From Roseovarius sp. A-2 (GTDB lineage Bacteria; Pseudomonadota; Alphaproteobacteria; Rhodobacterales; Rhodobacteraceae), in NCBI RefSeq assembly GCF_002072155.1, contig NZ_BDIY01000005.1, positions 1-64,000 on the forward strand: a stretch of 64,000 nucleotides of DNA, in the 5' to 3' direction. The notes beneath the pieces were generated by a model. That model worked only from the letters and a program-made list of their open reading frames with translations, was not told the origin of the DNA and searched no databases. The translations under genes were made by a program, and so were the position numbers. Each line of letters begins with the position of its first letter. Position 1 is the stretch's first letter. Shown here one piece after another: positions 17,036 to 26,180 of the stretch.

Positions 17036-18502
17036 ATGACCACGACCGACCTGAAATCCCTGCTCAACGATCCCAGCCTGCTGGCGGAAAAGGCCTATAT
17101 CGGCGGGCAATGGGTGGATGGCGACAATGGCACCTTTAAGGTCACCAACCCGGCGCGAGGTGATGTCATCGCCAATGTCGCCGATCTGAGCCGGGCGCAG
17201 GTGGCCCGTGCCATCGCCGAGGCCGAGGCTGCACAAAAGGATTGGGCCAAGTGGACCGGCAAGGAACGCGCCGCCGTGCTGCGCAAGTTCTTCGACCTGA
17301 TGATGGAGAACCAGCACGATCTGGGCGTGATCCTGACCGCCGAACAGGGCAAACCGCTGGCTGAGGCCAAGGGCGAGGTGGCCTATGGCGCGTCCTTCAT
17401 CGAGTTCTTCGGCGAAGAGGCAAAACGCATCTATGGTGAGATGATCCCCGGCCATCAGCGCGACAAGCGAATCATGGTTGTCAAGCAGCCGATCGGCGTC
17501 GCGGCCTCGATCACGCCGTGGAACTTTCCCAATGCGATGATCGCCCGCAAGGCCGCGCCCGCATTGGCCGCAGGCTGTGCCTTTGTCGGGCGCCCGGCGG
17601 CGGAAACGCCGCTCTCGGCCACGGTGATGGGCGTGCTGGCGGAACGCGCAGGGATCCCGGCGGGCGTGTTCAACATCGTCACCTCGTCGCGGTCGTCCGA
17701 GATCGGCAAGGAATTCTGCGAGAATCCGGCCGTACGCAAGCTGACCTTCACCGGCTCCACCGAGGTGGGCCGCATCCTGCTGCGCCAGGCCGCCGACAGC
17801 GTGATGAAATGCTCGATGGAACTGGGCGGTAACGCGCCCTTCATCGTCTTTGACGATGCCGATCTTGATGCCGCCGTCGAGGGCGCGATCCTGTGCAAGT
17901 TCCGCAACAACGGCCAGACCTGTGTCTGCGCCAACCGCATCTACGTGCAATCGGGTGTCTATGACGCCTTCGCGGCCAAGCTCAAGGCGGCGGTCGAAAA
18001 GCTGAAAGTCGGGGACGGTCTGGCCGATGGCACATCGCTCGGGCCGCTGATCAACGCCGATGCGCTGGTCAAGGTGCGCGAGCATGTGGCCGACGCGACC
18101 GCCAAGGGCGGCACGGTGATCCTTGGCGGGGCGGAAGAGACTGAGGGGCTGTTCCTGCCGCCCACCATCATCACCGGCGCGACCCGCGACATGGATTTCG
18201 CCACCGAGGAAACCTTCGGCCCCCTCGCGCCGCTCTTCAGGTTCGAGGACGAGGACGAGGTGATTGACCTCGCCAATGACACGATCTTCGGTCTTGCCTC
18301 TTATTTCTATGCCAAGGATCTCAGCCGCGTCTACAAGGTGGCCGAGGCGCTCGAATACGGGATTGTCGGTGTCAATACCGGCATCATCTCGACCGAGGTC
18401 GCGCCCTTCGGCGGGGTCAAGCAATCGGGCCTCGGGCGCGAAGGCAGCCATCACGGGATCGAGGATTACCTCGAAATGAAATATGTCTGCCTGAGTGTCT
18501 GA
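17036..18502 (+). CDS. gabD: Succinate-semialdehyde dehydrogenase (NAD(P)+)
   Basis: 488 residues. Catalytic C296 is in NNGQTCVCANR and general base E262 in MELGGNAPF; TPWNFPNAM (160-168) is the cofactor loop. The second Cys (C298) two residues after the nucleophile is the pair that is redox-sensitive in human SSADH. The usual Lys of the KPAExTPLSA motif is Arg here (GRPAAETPLSA, R186), a conservative change in the adenine-ribose site. GGAGGATACCGCG precedes the ATG. No GABA aminotransferase is adjacent. Confidence 0.88.
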   Translation: MTTTDLKSLLNDPSLLAEKAYIGGQWVDGDNGTFKVTNPARGDVIANVADLSRAQVARAIAEAEAAQKDWAKWTGKERAAVLRKFFDLMMENQHDLGVILTAEQGKPLAEAKGEVAYGASFIEFFGEEAKRIYGEMIPGHQRDKRIMVVKQPIGVAASITPWNFPNAMIARKAAPALAAGCAFVGRPAAETPLSATVMGVLAERAGIPAGVFNIVTSSRSSEIGKEFCENPAVRKLTFTGSTEVGRILLRQAADSVMKCSMELGGNAPFIVFDDADLDAAVEGAILCKFRNNGQTCVCANRIYVQSGVYDAFAAKLKAAVEKLKVGDGLADGTSLGPLINADALVKVREHVADATAKGGTVILGGAEETEGLFLPPTIITGATRDMDFATEETFGPLAPLFRFEDEDEVIDLANDTIFGLASYFYAKDLSRVYKVAEALEYGIVGVNTGIISTEVAPFGGVKQSGLGREGSHHGIEDYLEMKYVCLSV

Positions 18503-18570
18503 TTGGCTCGACCAGCGGGCAGGCATTGTCTAGGGTAGGGAAAACCCGACCGCGAGAGGGAAGGCGGCCC

Positions 18571-19812
18571 ATGTTCCGCGTCATGTCTCTGATCTGCATT
18601 CCGCCGCTTCTGTCGGTCCTGCCGGCCAAGGCGCAAGAGGACGATGTGCGCTGGATTACCGGCACGCTCGGATACGTTCAGCGCATCGCCCTGCCGCCCA
18701 AGGCGCGTGCCACCGTGGTGGCCGAGGGCCGCTTTGGCGCGATGCTGGGTGAGACGACGCTCAATCCCGACGGCAAACAGGTGCCGCTGCCTTTTGAGAT
18801 GGCGGTGCCGCCGGGCCTGGCGGGCGAGGTGAGTGCAGTGATCCGCGTGCATGGCGAACCCCGATGGGTGCTCCGCGGTCTGGCATTCGAGACTGGACGT
18901 GAGCCAGTCGATCTAGGGGAACTGACCCTGGAGCCGGTCACGCCGATTGCCTTCGCCACTGAGCTTGTTTGCGGGGATGTGTCGGTCATGGTGGGCATAT
19001 TGGGCGAGGAGATGGTACTGCGTGCCGAGGGCCGCGACATCCCGCTCGTGCAGGTTGAGGCGGCCTCGGGCGCGCGCTATGAAGGCGTCAAGGACCGAGA
19101 GACGACCGTGTGGAACAAGGGCGACGCGACCACGATCCGGCTTGAGGGACGGGATCTGCCGGAGTGTCGCGAGGTGCTCCCGGCGGGCGAGATGCCTTAC
19201 CGCGCGCGCGGCAACGAGCCGGGCTGGTATGTGGATCTCGGACCGAAAACCGCAGAGATCGTCGGCGATTACGGTGAGATCACGCGCGAAGCCCCGCGCC
19301 CGGTGGTGCAGGTGGTCCCCGGTGCCTATGATTTCGACATGCCTGACGCAGGCGCGCATCTGCGGATCGAAGAGCGACTCTGCCATGATGACATGAGCGG
19401 CATGCCCTATCCCGACACGGCAATCTTAACCCTTGACGGCCGCGATCTGCGTGGCTGCGGGGGGGACCCTTCTGATTTGCTGATCGACGGCGTTTGGCAG
19501 GTCACGGCCTTGGGTGATGCGGAGTTGATCGAACCCGAGCGCCTGTCACTCAATTTCCTCAATCCGGGCCGTGTCGCGGGCAGCAGCGGGTGTAACCGCT
19601 TGATCGGGGGGTTCACGCTCACCGGTGAGGGTCTGCAATTCGGGGCCATGGGCAGCACGATGATGGCCTGCCATGAGCCACTGATGGAACAGGAGCGCCG
19701 GATGCTCGACGCGCTCGAACAGGTGACCCGGTTCGATGTCACCGCGGACGGCGCGCTGCTGTTGATCGGGGGCGAGGGCGGCGGCGTCCTGCTAGAGGCG
19801 CGCCAGCCCTGA
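18571..19812 (+). CDS. Four-domain secreted envelope protein (YbaY-like, MliC, COG3650-like, META/HslJ)
   Basis: 413 residues from ATG 18571, after GAGAGGGAAGG. A short signal peptide ends near PAKAQ. Residues about 28-122 resemble YbaY/YscW lipoproteins. Residues 130-200 are MliC-like (ELVCGDVSVMVG, SGARYEGVKDRETTVWNKGD). Residues 208-297 resemble COG3650 (RARGNEPGWYVDLG). Residues 305-405 are a META/HslJ domain (GVWQVTALGDAELI, NPGRVAGSSGCNRLIGGFT). These are usually separate envelope-stress or lysozyme-inhibitor proteins. Periplasmic protection against lysozyme or stress is inferred. There is no lipobox Cys at the cleavage site. Confidence 0.8.
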   Translation: MFRVMSLICIPPLLSVLPAKAQEDDVRWITGTLGYVQRIALPPKARATVVAEGRFGAMLGETTLNPDGKQVPLPFEMAVPPGLAGEVSAVIRVHGEPRWVLRGLAFETGREPVDLGELTLEPVTPIAFATELVCGDVSVMVGILGEEMVLRAEGRDIPLVQVEAASGARYEGVKDRETTVWNKGDATTIRLEGRDLPECREVLPAGEMPYRARGNEPGWYVDLGPKTAEIVGDYGEITREAPRPVVQVVPGAYDFDMPDAGAHLRIEERLCHDDMSGMPYPDTAILTLDGRDLRGCGGDPSDLLIDGVWQVTALGDAELIEPERLSLNFLNPGRVAGSSGCNRLIGGFTLTGEGLQFGAMGSTMMACHEPLMEQERRMLDALEQVTRFDVTADGALLLIGGEGGGVLLEARQP

Positions 19813-19822
19813 AACGGCAAGA

Positions 19823-19851
19823 CGCCCGGCCGAGGGAGATGCGACCGGGCG
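19823..19851. terminator. GC-rich hairpin between convergent genes
   Basis: Arms CGCCCGG and CCGGGCG with a 15-base loop lie just past the stop of the META-domain gene and before the hsp20 stop. There is no clear U-tract on either strand, so it is only a possible bidirectional terminator. Confidence 0.35.
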
Positions 19852-19878
19852 CTCGGTGGTTGCGCGGGGGGTCCCGCC

Positions 19879-20349
19879 TCAGTTCACCTTTTCGGCGTCC
19901 AAAACATCCTTGGCAACGGACTGATCGCCATTGGCAATCGAAATGCGGCGGGGTTTCAGCGCCTCGGGCATTTCGCGTTCCAGGTCTATATGCAGCATGC
20001 CATCGGCATGCGACGCGCCGGTCACCCGGACATGATCGGCCAGTTGGAACCGACGCTCGAACGCGCGGGTGGCGATGCCGCGATGCAGATAGGTGCGGTC
20101 GCTGTCATCCTCGGCCTTGGCCGCCGAGACGACGAGCGCGCCATCCTTCACCTCGACGCTGAGATCATCGGCCCCAAAGCCCGCGACGGCGATCGAGATG
20201 CGATAGGCATCGTCGGCGGTTTTCTCGATATTGTAGGGCGGATAGGTGGGCTGCGTCACGTCGCTGGCCATCACCCGATCCAGCAGGTCGGCGATCTGGT
20301 CGAACCCGACCGTCGCCCGGTAGAGCGGTGCAAGATCAAAGTTGCGCAT
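19879..20349 (-). CDS. Small heat-shock protein, Hsp20/alpha-crystallin family (IbpA type)
   Basis: 156 residues. The opening MRNFDLAPLYRATVGFDQI and the alpha-crystallin domain (about 37-130, with YRISIAVAGFGADDLSVEV and RGIATRAFERRFQLADHV) are of the IbpA type. It holds unfolding proteins for ClpB/DnaK. A sigma-32-like promoter lies about 100 bases upstream (20446-20476) and AAAGGAGGATGACCC precedes the ATG. The single gene faces the META-domain gene at its 3' side. Confidence 0.93.
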   Translation of the reverse strand: MRNFDLAPLYRATVGFDQIADLLDRVMASDVTQPTYPPYNIEKTADDAYRISIAVAGFGADDLSVEVKDGALVVSAAKAEDDSDRTYLHRGIATRAFERRFQLADHVRVTGASHADGMLHIDLEREMPEALKPRRISIANGDQSVAKDVLDAEKVN

Positions 20350-20445
20350 GGGTCATCCTCCTTTGAGCGATACCTGACTTGTCGGCCTTCCCGCAGGGAC
20401 AGGCCTGTAAACCCCCGGCCCTTTGTGTGGCACCGGGTTGGAATC

Positions 20446-20476
20446 TATTTGGGAAGCGGTCCCGCCCCTGTCAAGA
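20446..20476 (-). promoter_or_regulatory. Sigma-32 (RpoH)-type promoter of hsp20
   Basis: On the minus strand CTTGACA (20476-20470), a 16-base spacer and CCCAAATA (20453-20446) fit the heat-shock consensus CTTGAAA / CCCATNTA. It lies between the protease stop and the hsp20 start. The clpB gene at 36651 has an even better match. Confidence 0.65.
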
Positions 20477-20492
20477 GCGGTGCATGCGCCGC

Positions 20493-21314
20493 TCAGGGCT
20501 TGGCGAAGCGCGCGCCCGAGGCGCGTTTGCCCGTGCCCACCTGCACCCGCGTGAAACCGGGATTGACGCTCGCCTGGCCGGCGGTGGCGGTGCGCAGATC
20601 TCGCTTGAGCGTGGGGATCAGCGCGGGCAGGTCCATGCCATAGGCACGCTTTTCGGTGCTTTTCCACTGTCCGCCACTGACCAGCGACAGGATGCGTGCG
20701 CGGCTGCCATGCCGGGCAAAGACCGGTGCGCCCGACGAGCCGAAGATCACGTCGCAGTCAAACGCCATGATCCCCTCGGCGCGCCACAGCATGTTGCATT
20801 CGCGCTGCCAGGACGGGGCCTTGTCGCGGTCGCGCCCGTAAGAGACGACGCTCACGCGTTCACCGTCGCGCGGGCGCTCATGCACGACAAAGGGCGCGGC
20901 AAGCGCGCTGCTGATCGGGGTGGCAAGGCGCAGCAGGGCTGCATCGTTGCGGATATTCTGCGCCTGCATGCCGTCACGCGGATCATAGCCCGGCGCGGTC
21001 ACATAGCCGGTCACGCCGGATTCGGCGATCACTTCGCCATCGCGCAGTCCGGCGCGAAAGCGGATCTTTGCGGCCTCGACCGGCTGTTTTGCGCGATCAA
21101 AGACGCAATGCGCCGCTGTCAGCACCTGATCGGGCGCGATCAGCACCCCGGTGCAGAACCCAGAGCGCCCGATATCCACACGCCCCACGGCCTCCCAACC
21201 GAACAGGTCGTCGCGGTCGGTCAGCCGGGTCAGCCCACTCGATTGCGCCATTGCCCCGCCCGAGGCCAGGCACAAGGCGGCGACAACCCCGAGGATGCGG
21301 CGCGCCCGGGTCAT
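20493..21314 (-). CDS. Trypsin-like serine protease, secreted (second of a tandem pair)
   Basis: 273 residues with a signal peptide ending near AMAQ. The triad is H69 (TAAHC), D124 (IRNDAALLRL) and S194 in GSSGAP; the usual GDSGGP is altered to GSSGAP. There are several Cys for disulfides. Its start overlaps the stop of the upstream paralogue by 4 bases (ATGA). Both end in a short tail of the type GARFAKP/GAKFARP, suggesting a conserved C-terminal function. It is periplasmic or secreted; the substrate is unknown. Confidence 0.85.
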   Translation of the reverse strand: MTRARRILGVVAALCLASGGAMAQSSGLTRLTDRDDLFGWEAVGRVDIGRSGFCTGVLIAPDQVLTAAHCVFDRAKQPVEAAKIRFRAGLRDGEVIAESGVTGYVTAPGYDPRDGMQAQNIRNDAALLRLATPISSALAAPFVVHERPRDGERVSVVSYGRDRDKAPSWQRECNMLWRAEGIMAFDCDVIFGSSGAPVFARHGSRARILSLVSGGQWKSTEKRAYGMDLPALIPTLKRDLRTATAGQASVNPGFTRVQVGTGKRASGARFAKP

Positions 21315-22114
21315 GGCCTGGCGAATTTCGCGCCGGTGTCGCGGCGTTCGCCAAGGGTGAAGGTCTTGGGGGCGGCGTCCTGGAACACCCCTTGCCCGGC
21401 ATCGAGTGCCGCGCGCAGGGTTTGCAGCGGGGCCAACAGTTGCGTGCCGAGCGACACCTTGCTCCCGTCCACCTCGGCCATCGCCGACACCACCGAGACA
21501 ATGCGCGGCTGCCCGCCTTCGAAGGAAAAGACCGGTGCGCCGCTCGATCCGAAATCAACATCGCATGACATGATGAGCACGCCCTGCTGGCGCGCCTTGA
21601 CCTTGCATACATTCTGGAGCGACGGGGCCTCGGCGCGTCCCTTGGCATAGCTCACGACGCCGATCTCTTGCCCCTTGCGCGGGCGCTCATCGGTTTCGAA
21701 CGGGGTGACGCGGGTGTTCTTGATCGGGTGGTGCAATTCCAGTAGCGCAAGGTCGTTACGCACCCGGTTTGCTGTCACCTCGGCGTCGAAATCATAATCG
21801 GGATGGATCACGGCGCGGCGGACCGTGCGATAGGCTGCCGCGCGTCCATTGCGCCAACCCGCCATGAATTCGATCCGCGCCGGATCGATCCGCGCGCCGG
21901 TAGCCTTCTCATAGAGGCAATGCGCTGCGGTCAGCACCAGATCGGGTGCCACTAGTGCCCCGGTGCAGAATCCGCGCCCCGCAAGTTCGAGTCGGCCCAC
22001 GGCCTCCCACTGACGGGCCTCGTCGCCCACATCCAGCCGCTCCAGACGGCTGTCCTCGGCAGCGCCGCTTCCGGCCAGCATGACGAGAAGGGTGACAAGA
22101 CAAGAACGCAGCAT
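21311..22114 (-). CDS. Trypsin-like serine protease, secreted (first of a tandem pair)
   Basis: 267 residues with a signal peptide (LVMLAGSGAAE). The triad is H65 (TAAHC), D121 (VRNDLALLEL) and S191 in GSSGAP. Shared features with the downstream paralogue (EAVGRLELAGRGFCTGALVAPD, DERPRKGQEIGVVSYAKGR, DVDFGSSGAPVF and the C-terminal GAKFARP) point to a tandem duplication. The pair is translationally coupled. The Asp before the nucleophile in GDSGGP is Ser in both, as in some bacterial V8/trypsin-like homologues. Confidence 0.85.
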   Translation of the reverse strand: MLRSCLVTLLVMLAGSGAAEDSRLERLDVGDEARQWEAVGRLELAGRGFCTGALVAPDLVLTAAHCLYEKATGARIDPARIEFMAGWRNGRAAAYRTVRRAVIHPDYDFDAEVTANRVRNDLALLELHHPIKNTRVTPFETDERPRKGQEIGVVSYAKGRAEAPSLQNVCKVKARQQGVLIMSCDVDFGSSGAPVFSFEGGQPRIVSVVSAMAEVDGSKVSLGTQLLAPLQTLRAALDAGQGVFQDAAPKTFTLGERRDTGAKFARP

Positions 22115-22179
22115 CGGACCTCCGGCACATCTGAGATGCCTGTCAGATAGCGCGCGTTTTGGGCCAGATTATGGCCGGA

Positions 22180-23502
22180 TCAGCGCAGAATCGGAACCTC
22201 CGACTTTCCCGAGGTGGCGCGCTCCATCGCCGGTGGTTTCGGCCCGCCAGTGGCCCAGTCGAGCAATTCGACTGTATGCACAACGGGCGTGCCCGTGCCC
22301 GAGCCGATCTGCATCATGCAGCCGATATTTCCGGCGGCGATCACGTCCGGTTTTTTGGCCTCCAGCGTGCGGATCTTGCGATCTTTCAACTTCTTCGAAA
22401 TCTCCGGCTGCATCAGGTTGTAAGTGCCCGCAGAGCCGCAGCACAGGTGGGCATCCGTCGGCTCCACCACGCTGAACCCGGCACGCTTGAGCAGGTCCTT
22501 GGGATAGGTCTTGATCTGCTGACCGTGCTGCAGCGAACAGGCGGCGTGATAGGCGATCACCATCTGCTTGTCGGCACCTTCGGGCAGGTCGAGCTGAATC
22601 AGCAACTCGCTCACATCCATGGCGATATCGCTGACCCGCGTCGCATCCTGCGCAAGCGTCTCCAGCCGGAACATATGCCCGTAATCCTTGACCGTGGTGC
22701 CGCAGCCGCTCGTGTTGATGACAATCGCATCCAGCCCCGCACCATCCATTTCACGCGCCCATGCGCGGATGTTCTTCGCCGCCGTGGCGTGGCTTTCTGT
22801 AGTCTTGCCCATGTGATGCGTGAGCGCGCCGCAACAGCCCGCCCCTTCGGCCACCACCACCTCGCAGCCCAGCCGGGTCAGCAGCCGGATCGTCGCGTCA
22901 TTGATATCGGTGTTGAGCGCGCGCTGCGCACAGCCGGTCATCAGCGCCACACGTTTCTTTCGCGCTCCTTGTGCCGGAAAGGTCTGTGGATTGTCATTGC
23001 GGCTGACGGGCGGCACCTGCCTGGGTGCCATCTCCAGCATTGCGCGCAGCCGCGCATCCGGCATCAGCCGCGCAAAGGGTCGCCCGATCTTGGCCCCCAA
23101 GAGCGCCACCCGGAACCGCATCGGATAGGGCAGGATGCGCGCCAATATCCAGCGTAGGGCGCGGTCGCCCATGGGCCGCTTGTAACGTTGCTCGATATAT
23201 TCGCGCGCCTGATCCACCAGATGCATGTAATGCACCCCAGAGGGGCAGGTCGTCATGCAGGCCAGGCACGACAGGCAGCGATCAATATGCTTGACCGTCC
23301 TGGCATCGGGCACGCGGTCATTCTCCAGCATGTCCTTGATCAGGTAGATTCGGCCCCGGGGGCTATCCAGCTCATCGCCCAGCACCTGATACGTGGGGCA
23401 GGTGGCGGTGCAGAACCCGCAATGCACGCAAGAGCGCAGAATCTCGTTGGCGCGCGCGATCTTCGGGTTTTCGAGTTGTTCGGCGGTGAATTCGGTCTTC
23501 AT
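22180..23502 (-). CDS. glcF: Glycolate oxidase iron-sulfur subunit GlcF
   Basis: 440 residues. Two 4Fe-4S ferredoxin motifs are seen: C25/C28/C31/C35 (SCVHCGFCTATCP) and C76/C79/C82/C86 (RCLSCLACMTTCP). Two CCG heterodisulfide-reductase-type motifs (GCCGALTHHMG and CCGSAGTYN) follow. It passes electrons from the GlcD/GlcE flavins to the respiratory chain. It is the last gene of glcD-glcE-glcF, 22 bases after glcE. Confidence 0.95.
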   Translation of the reverse strand: MKTEFTAEQLENPKIARANEILRSCVHCGFCTATCPTYQVLGDELDSPRGRIYLIKDMLENDRVPDARTVKHIDRCLSCLACMTTCPSGVHYMHLVDQAREYIEQRYKRPMGDRALRWILARILPYPMRFRVALLGAKIGRPFARLMPDARLRAMLEMAPRQVPPVSRNDNPQTFPAQGARKKRVALMTGCAQRALNTDINDATIRLLTRLGCEVVVAEGAGCCGALTHHMGKTTESHATAAKNIRAWAREMDGAGLDAIVINTSGCGTTVKDYGHMFRLETLAQDATRVSDIAMDVSELLIQLDLPEGADKQMVIAYHAACSLQHGQQIKTYPKDLLKRAGFSVVEPTDAHLCCGSAGTYNLMQPEISKKLKDRKIRTLEAKKPDVIAAGNIGCMMQIGSGTGTPVVHTVELLDWATGGPKPPAMERATSGKSEVPILR

Positions 23503-23524
23503 ATGCTATGTCTCCGGGCGCGGC

Positions 23525-24670
23525 TCAGGCGGTCTCGCCCTGCGCCATCAGGCCGGGGTTGAGGATTTGACGGGGGTCGAACTTCTGCCGTAACCCCTCT
23601 TGCAGGGCGGCCACGGGCGCGGGCAGGGGTGCGAAGGTGGCGCGGCTCCGGTCCCCCCGGATCAGCATCGCGTGCCCGCCGCGCGCGGCCACGGCGGCGC
23701 GCAGCCTGGCCGCATTCACGCCCGAGCCGTCGGGGGCCAGCAGCCAGATCAGCCCGCCGCCCCAATCATAGAGCGCCTCGGTGCCAGCCAGATCGGCGAC
23801 GATCCCCGGCGCATCGGTCGGCTTGACCGAGATACGCCAGACATCGCCTTCGCGCCCGTGAAACGGGCCGACATCGCGCACGTGGTGCCAGGCGGCCTCG
23901 GTCACTGCCGGATCGGTCTCCAGGGTGAAGCGTCCGAATCCCGCCAGCAGCGATTGCAATTCTCCGGCGCGATAGGCCACCGAATTCTCAAACCCTTCAA
24001 GCCGGATCATCGTCACCGGCGCGCCATCCTGGCCGCGCTGCAGATGCGCCGCCCCGGTCACCTCGTAGGGCGAGCCGAGCGCATGGCTCAACGCGGTGAT
24101 CGCACGGTCATCGCGCAGCCCCTCCGACAGCAGCATACCGCTGCTGCGCGGGCGCGGCAGCACCTTGAGTGCGACCTCGGTCAGCACGCCCAACGTTCCG
24201 TAACTGCCCGCCATCAACTTGACCAGATCATAGCCGGTGACGTTCTTCATCACCCGCCCGCCATTCTTGACCACGCGGCCCTGCCCATCGACAAAGCGCA
24301 CGCCCAGCAGAAAATCGCGGCAGGCCCCGGCCTGAATGCGGCGCGGACCGCTGACATTGGCGGCCACGACGCCGCCGATGGTGGGCGTGCCGTCCGTGCC
24401 CAACAGTCCACGATGATCCATCGGCTCGAAGGCCAGCCGCTGGCCCTCGGCCTCCAGCGCGGCCACAATCTCCGCCAGCGGCGTGCCTGCCTTGGCGACC
24501 AGCGTCATCGCGCCCGGCTCGTATAGCTCGATGCCCGTCAGCCCCGACGTGCTCAGCCGCGCCCCGTTGGAGACCCGCCCAAGGGGCCGTGTGCCGCCGC
24601 CCTCGATGCGCAGCGGTCCCTCGGTACCGCTGATGATCTCGGCGAGTTCCGCCTCTGTTTTCGGTGTCAT
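23525..24670 (-). CDS. glcE: Glycolate oxidase FAD-binding subunit GlcE
   Basis: 381 residues. The FAD PCMH-type fold is visible in GGGTRPLGRVSNGARLSTSGL, HRGLLGTDGTPTIGGVVAANVSG and KNVTGYDLVKLMAGSYGTLGVLTEV. It forms the glycolate dehydrogenase complex with GlcD and GlcF. Its ribosome-binding region lies in the AAGAAGAAA end of a repeated element (24675-24696), an unusual arrangement also seen at 49206. Confidence 0.94.
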   Translation of the reverse strand: MTPKTEAELAEIISGTEGPLRIEGGGTRPLGRVSNGARLSTSGLTGIELYEPGAMTLVAKAGTPLAEIVAALEAEGQRLAFEPMDHRGLLGTDGTPTIGGVVAANVSGPRRIQAGACRDFLLGVRFVDGQGRVVKNGGRVMKNVTGYDLVKLMAGSYGTLGVLTEVALKVLPRPRSSGMLLSEGLRDDRAITALSHALGSPYEVTGAAHLQRGQDGAPVTMIRLEGFENSVAYRAGELQSLLAGFGRFTLETDPAVTEAAWHHVRDVGPFHGREGDVWRISVKPTDAPGIVADLAGTEALYDWGGGLIWLLAPDGSGVNAARLRAAVAARGGHAMLIRGDRSRATFAPLPAPVAALQEGLRQKFDPRQILNPGLMAQGETA

Positions 24671-24674
24671 GCTG

Positions 24675-24722
24675 TTTCTTCTTGGTAAAAATACTCTGGG
24701 GGTCCGGGGGTGAAACCCCCGG
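24675..24722 (-). repeat. GAGTATTTTT...AAGAAGAAA element with hairpin, glcD-glcE junction
   Basis: On the minus strand a hairpin CCGGGGG/CCCCCGG (24722-24704) is followed by GAGTATTTTT (24696-24687) and CCAAGAAGAAA, then the glcE start codon 4 bases later. The GAGTATTTT core recurs at 45730-45747 and 49206-49226. It may combine a terminator-like stem with a ribosome-binding leader. Confidence 0.6.
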
Positions 24723-24733
24723 TCTTTGAAAGA

Positions 24734-26167
24734 TCAGGCCGCCCGCCGTGGATCGGACGAGTCGAGCGGAAAAACCTTGGCCGGGTTGAGCAGCCATTTC
24801 GGGTCGAACACATCCTTTACATCCATCTGCGCGGCCAGATCATCGGGGTCATATTGATGCGCCATCAGGTCGCGCTTCTCGATCCCCACACCATGTTCGC
24901 CGGTAAGGCACCCGCCCACCTCAACGCAGAGCTTGAGAATCTCGGCGCCGAATTCCTCGCACAGTTCCAGATCGCCGGGCTTGTTGGCATCGAACAGGAT
25001 CAGCGGATGCATGTTACCGTCGCCCGCGTGAAACACATTCGCCACGTCCAGCCCGAACTGATCCGACATCTCGCCGATGCGGCGCAGGACATGAGGCAGC
25101 TGGCTGACCGGGATGGTGCCGTCGAGGCACATGTAATCGTTGATATTCCCCATCGCGCCAAAGGCCGATTTGCGGCCCAGCCAGATCTTGGCACTTTCCT
25201 CTGCGGACCGGCTCTGGCGCAACTCCACCGGATCATGTTTGCGCGCGATCCCCTCGATCAGGGCCAACTGCTCGTCGATCTCGGCATCCGATCCTTCGAC
25301 CTCGACGATCAGCAGCGCCTCGCAATCGGGATAGCCCGCCTTGGCGAAATCCTCGGTCGCGCGGATGCAGGGGCGATCCATGAATTCGATCGCCACCGGC
25401 AGCACGCCCGCCTTGATGATGTCGCTGACGCAGGCCCCGGCCACTTCGTTCGAATTGAACCCTATGAGAACCGGCCGCGCGCCTTCGGGCTTGCGCAGGA
25501 TGCGCAAAGTGGCCTCGGTCACCACGCCCAGCTGCCCCTCGGATCCGCAGATCAGACCCAGAAGGTCATAGCCTTCGGCCTCTAGATGCGCGCCGCCCAG
25601 TTCCATCACGGTGCCATCCATAAGCACCATGGTCACGCCCATCAGGTTGTTGGTGGTCACGCCGTATTTCAGGCAATGCGCGCCGCCCGAGTTCATCGCG
25701 ATATTACCCGCGATGGCGCAGGCCAGCTGGCTCGACGGGTCCGGCGCGTAGAAAAACCCGTGCTCTTCCACCGCACCCGTGACGCTTAGGTTGGTGCGCC
25801 CGGTCTGCACACGGATGAAACGGTTGTCGTAATCGGTTTCCAGCACATCGGCGAGCCTCGCCACCCCTAGGATCACACTATCCGCCGTGGGCAGCGCGCC
25901 GCCCGCCAGTGACGTGCCAGACCCGCGCGGCACCACCGGCACGCCCATCTCGTGACAGATCGCAAGCGCATCCGAGACCTCCTGCGTCGAGCCGGGCAGG
26001 ATCACGGCCAGAGGCGGGCATTTATAGGCGGTCAGCGCATCGCACTCATAGGCGCGCGTCTCGGAAATCTCCGTGATCACGGCATCATTCGGCAAAACCC
26101 CTTGAAGACGCTCAACAAGCACGGCTTTCTTGGCGAGGATGGCGGGGTTTGGCTCTGGCATCTGCAT
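24734..26167 (-). CDS. glcD: Glycolate oxidase subunit GlcD (FAD-linked)
   Basis: 477 residues from ATG 26167, preceded by AGAGG at a good distance; an open frame runs 70 codons further upstream through the promoter and is rejected. The FAD-binding PRGSGTSLAGGALP and PDPSSQLACAIAGNIAMNSGG motifs are present, and HAGDGNMHP and GCLTGEHGVG mark the catalytic cap of FAD-linked oxidases of this class. It oxidises glycolate to glyoxylate and leads the glcDEF operon. Confidence 0.94.
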   Translation of the reverse strand: MQMPEPNPAILAKKAVLVERLQGVLPNDAVITEISETRAYECDALTAYKCPPLAVILPGSTQEVSDALAICHEMGVPVVPRGSGTSLAGGALPTADSVILGVARLADVLETDYDNRFIRVQTGRTNLSVTGAVEEHGFFYAPDPSSQLACAIAGNIAMNSGGAHCLKYGVTTNNLMGVTMVLMDGTVMELGGAHLEAEGYDLLGLICGSEGQLGVVTEATLRILRKPEGARPVLIGFNSNEVAGACVSDIIKAGVLPVAIEFMDRPCIRATEDFAKAGYPDCEALLIVEVEGSDAEIDEQLALIEGIARKHDPVELRQSRSAEESAKIWLGRKSAFGAMGNINDYMCLDGTIPVSQLPHVLRRIGEMSDQFGLDVANVFHAGDGNMHPLILFDANKPGDLELCEEFGAEILKLCVEVGGCLTGEHGVGIEKRDLMAHQYDPDDLAAQMDVKDVFDPKWLLNPAKVFPLDSSDPRRAA

Positions 26168-26180
26168 GGCGTACCTCTTG

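Noticed and set aside
16979..18526. 515-codon open frame antisense to gabD
   Set aside because: Composition effect of a high-GC gene; the translation is His/Arg-rich without domains, while the opposite strand has an intact aldehyde dehydrogenase.
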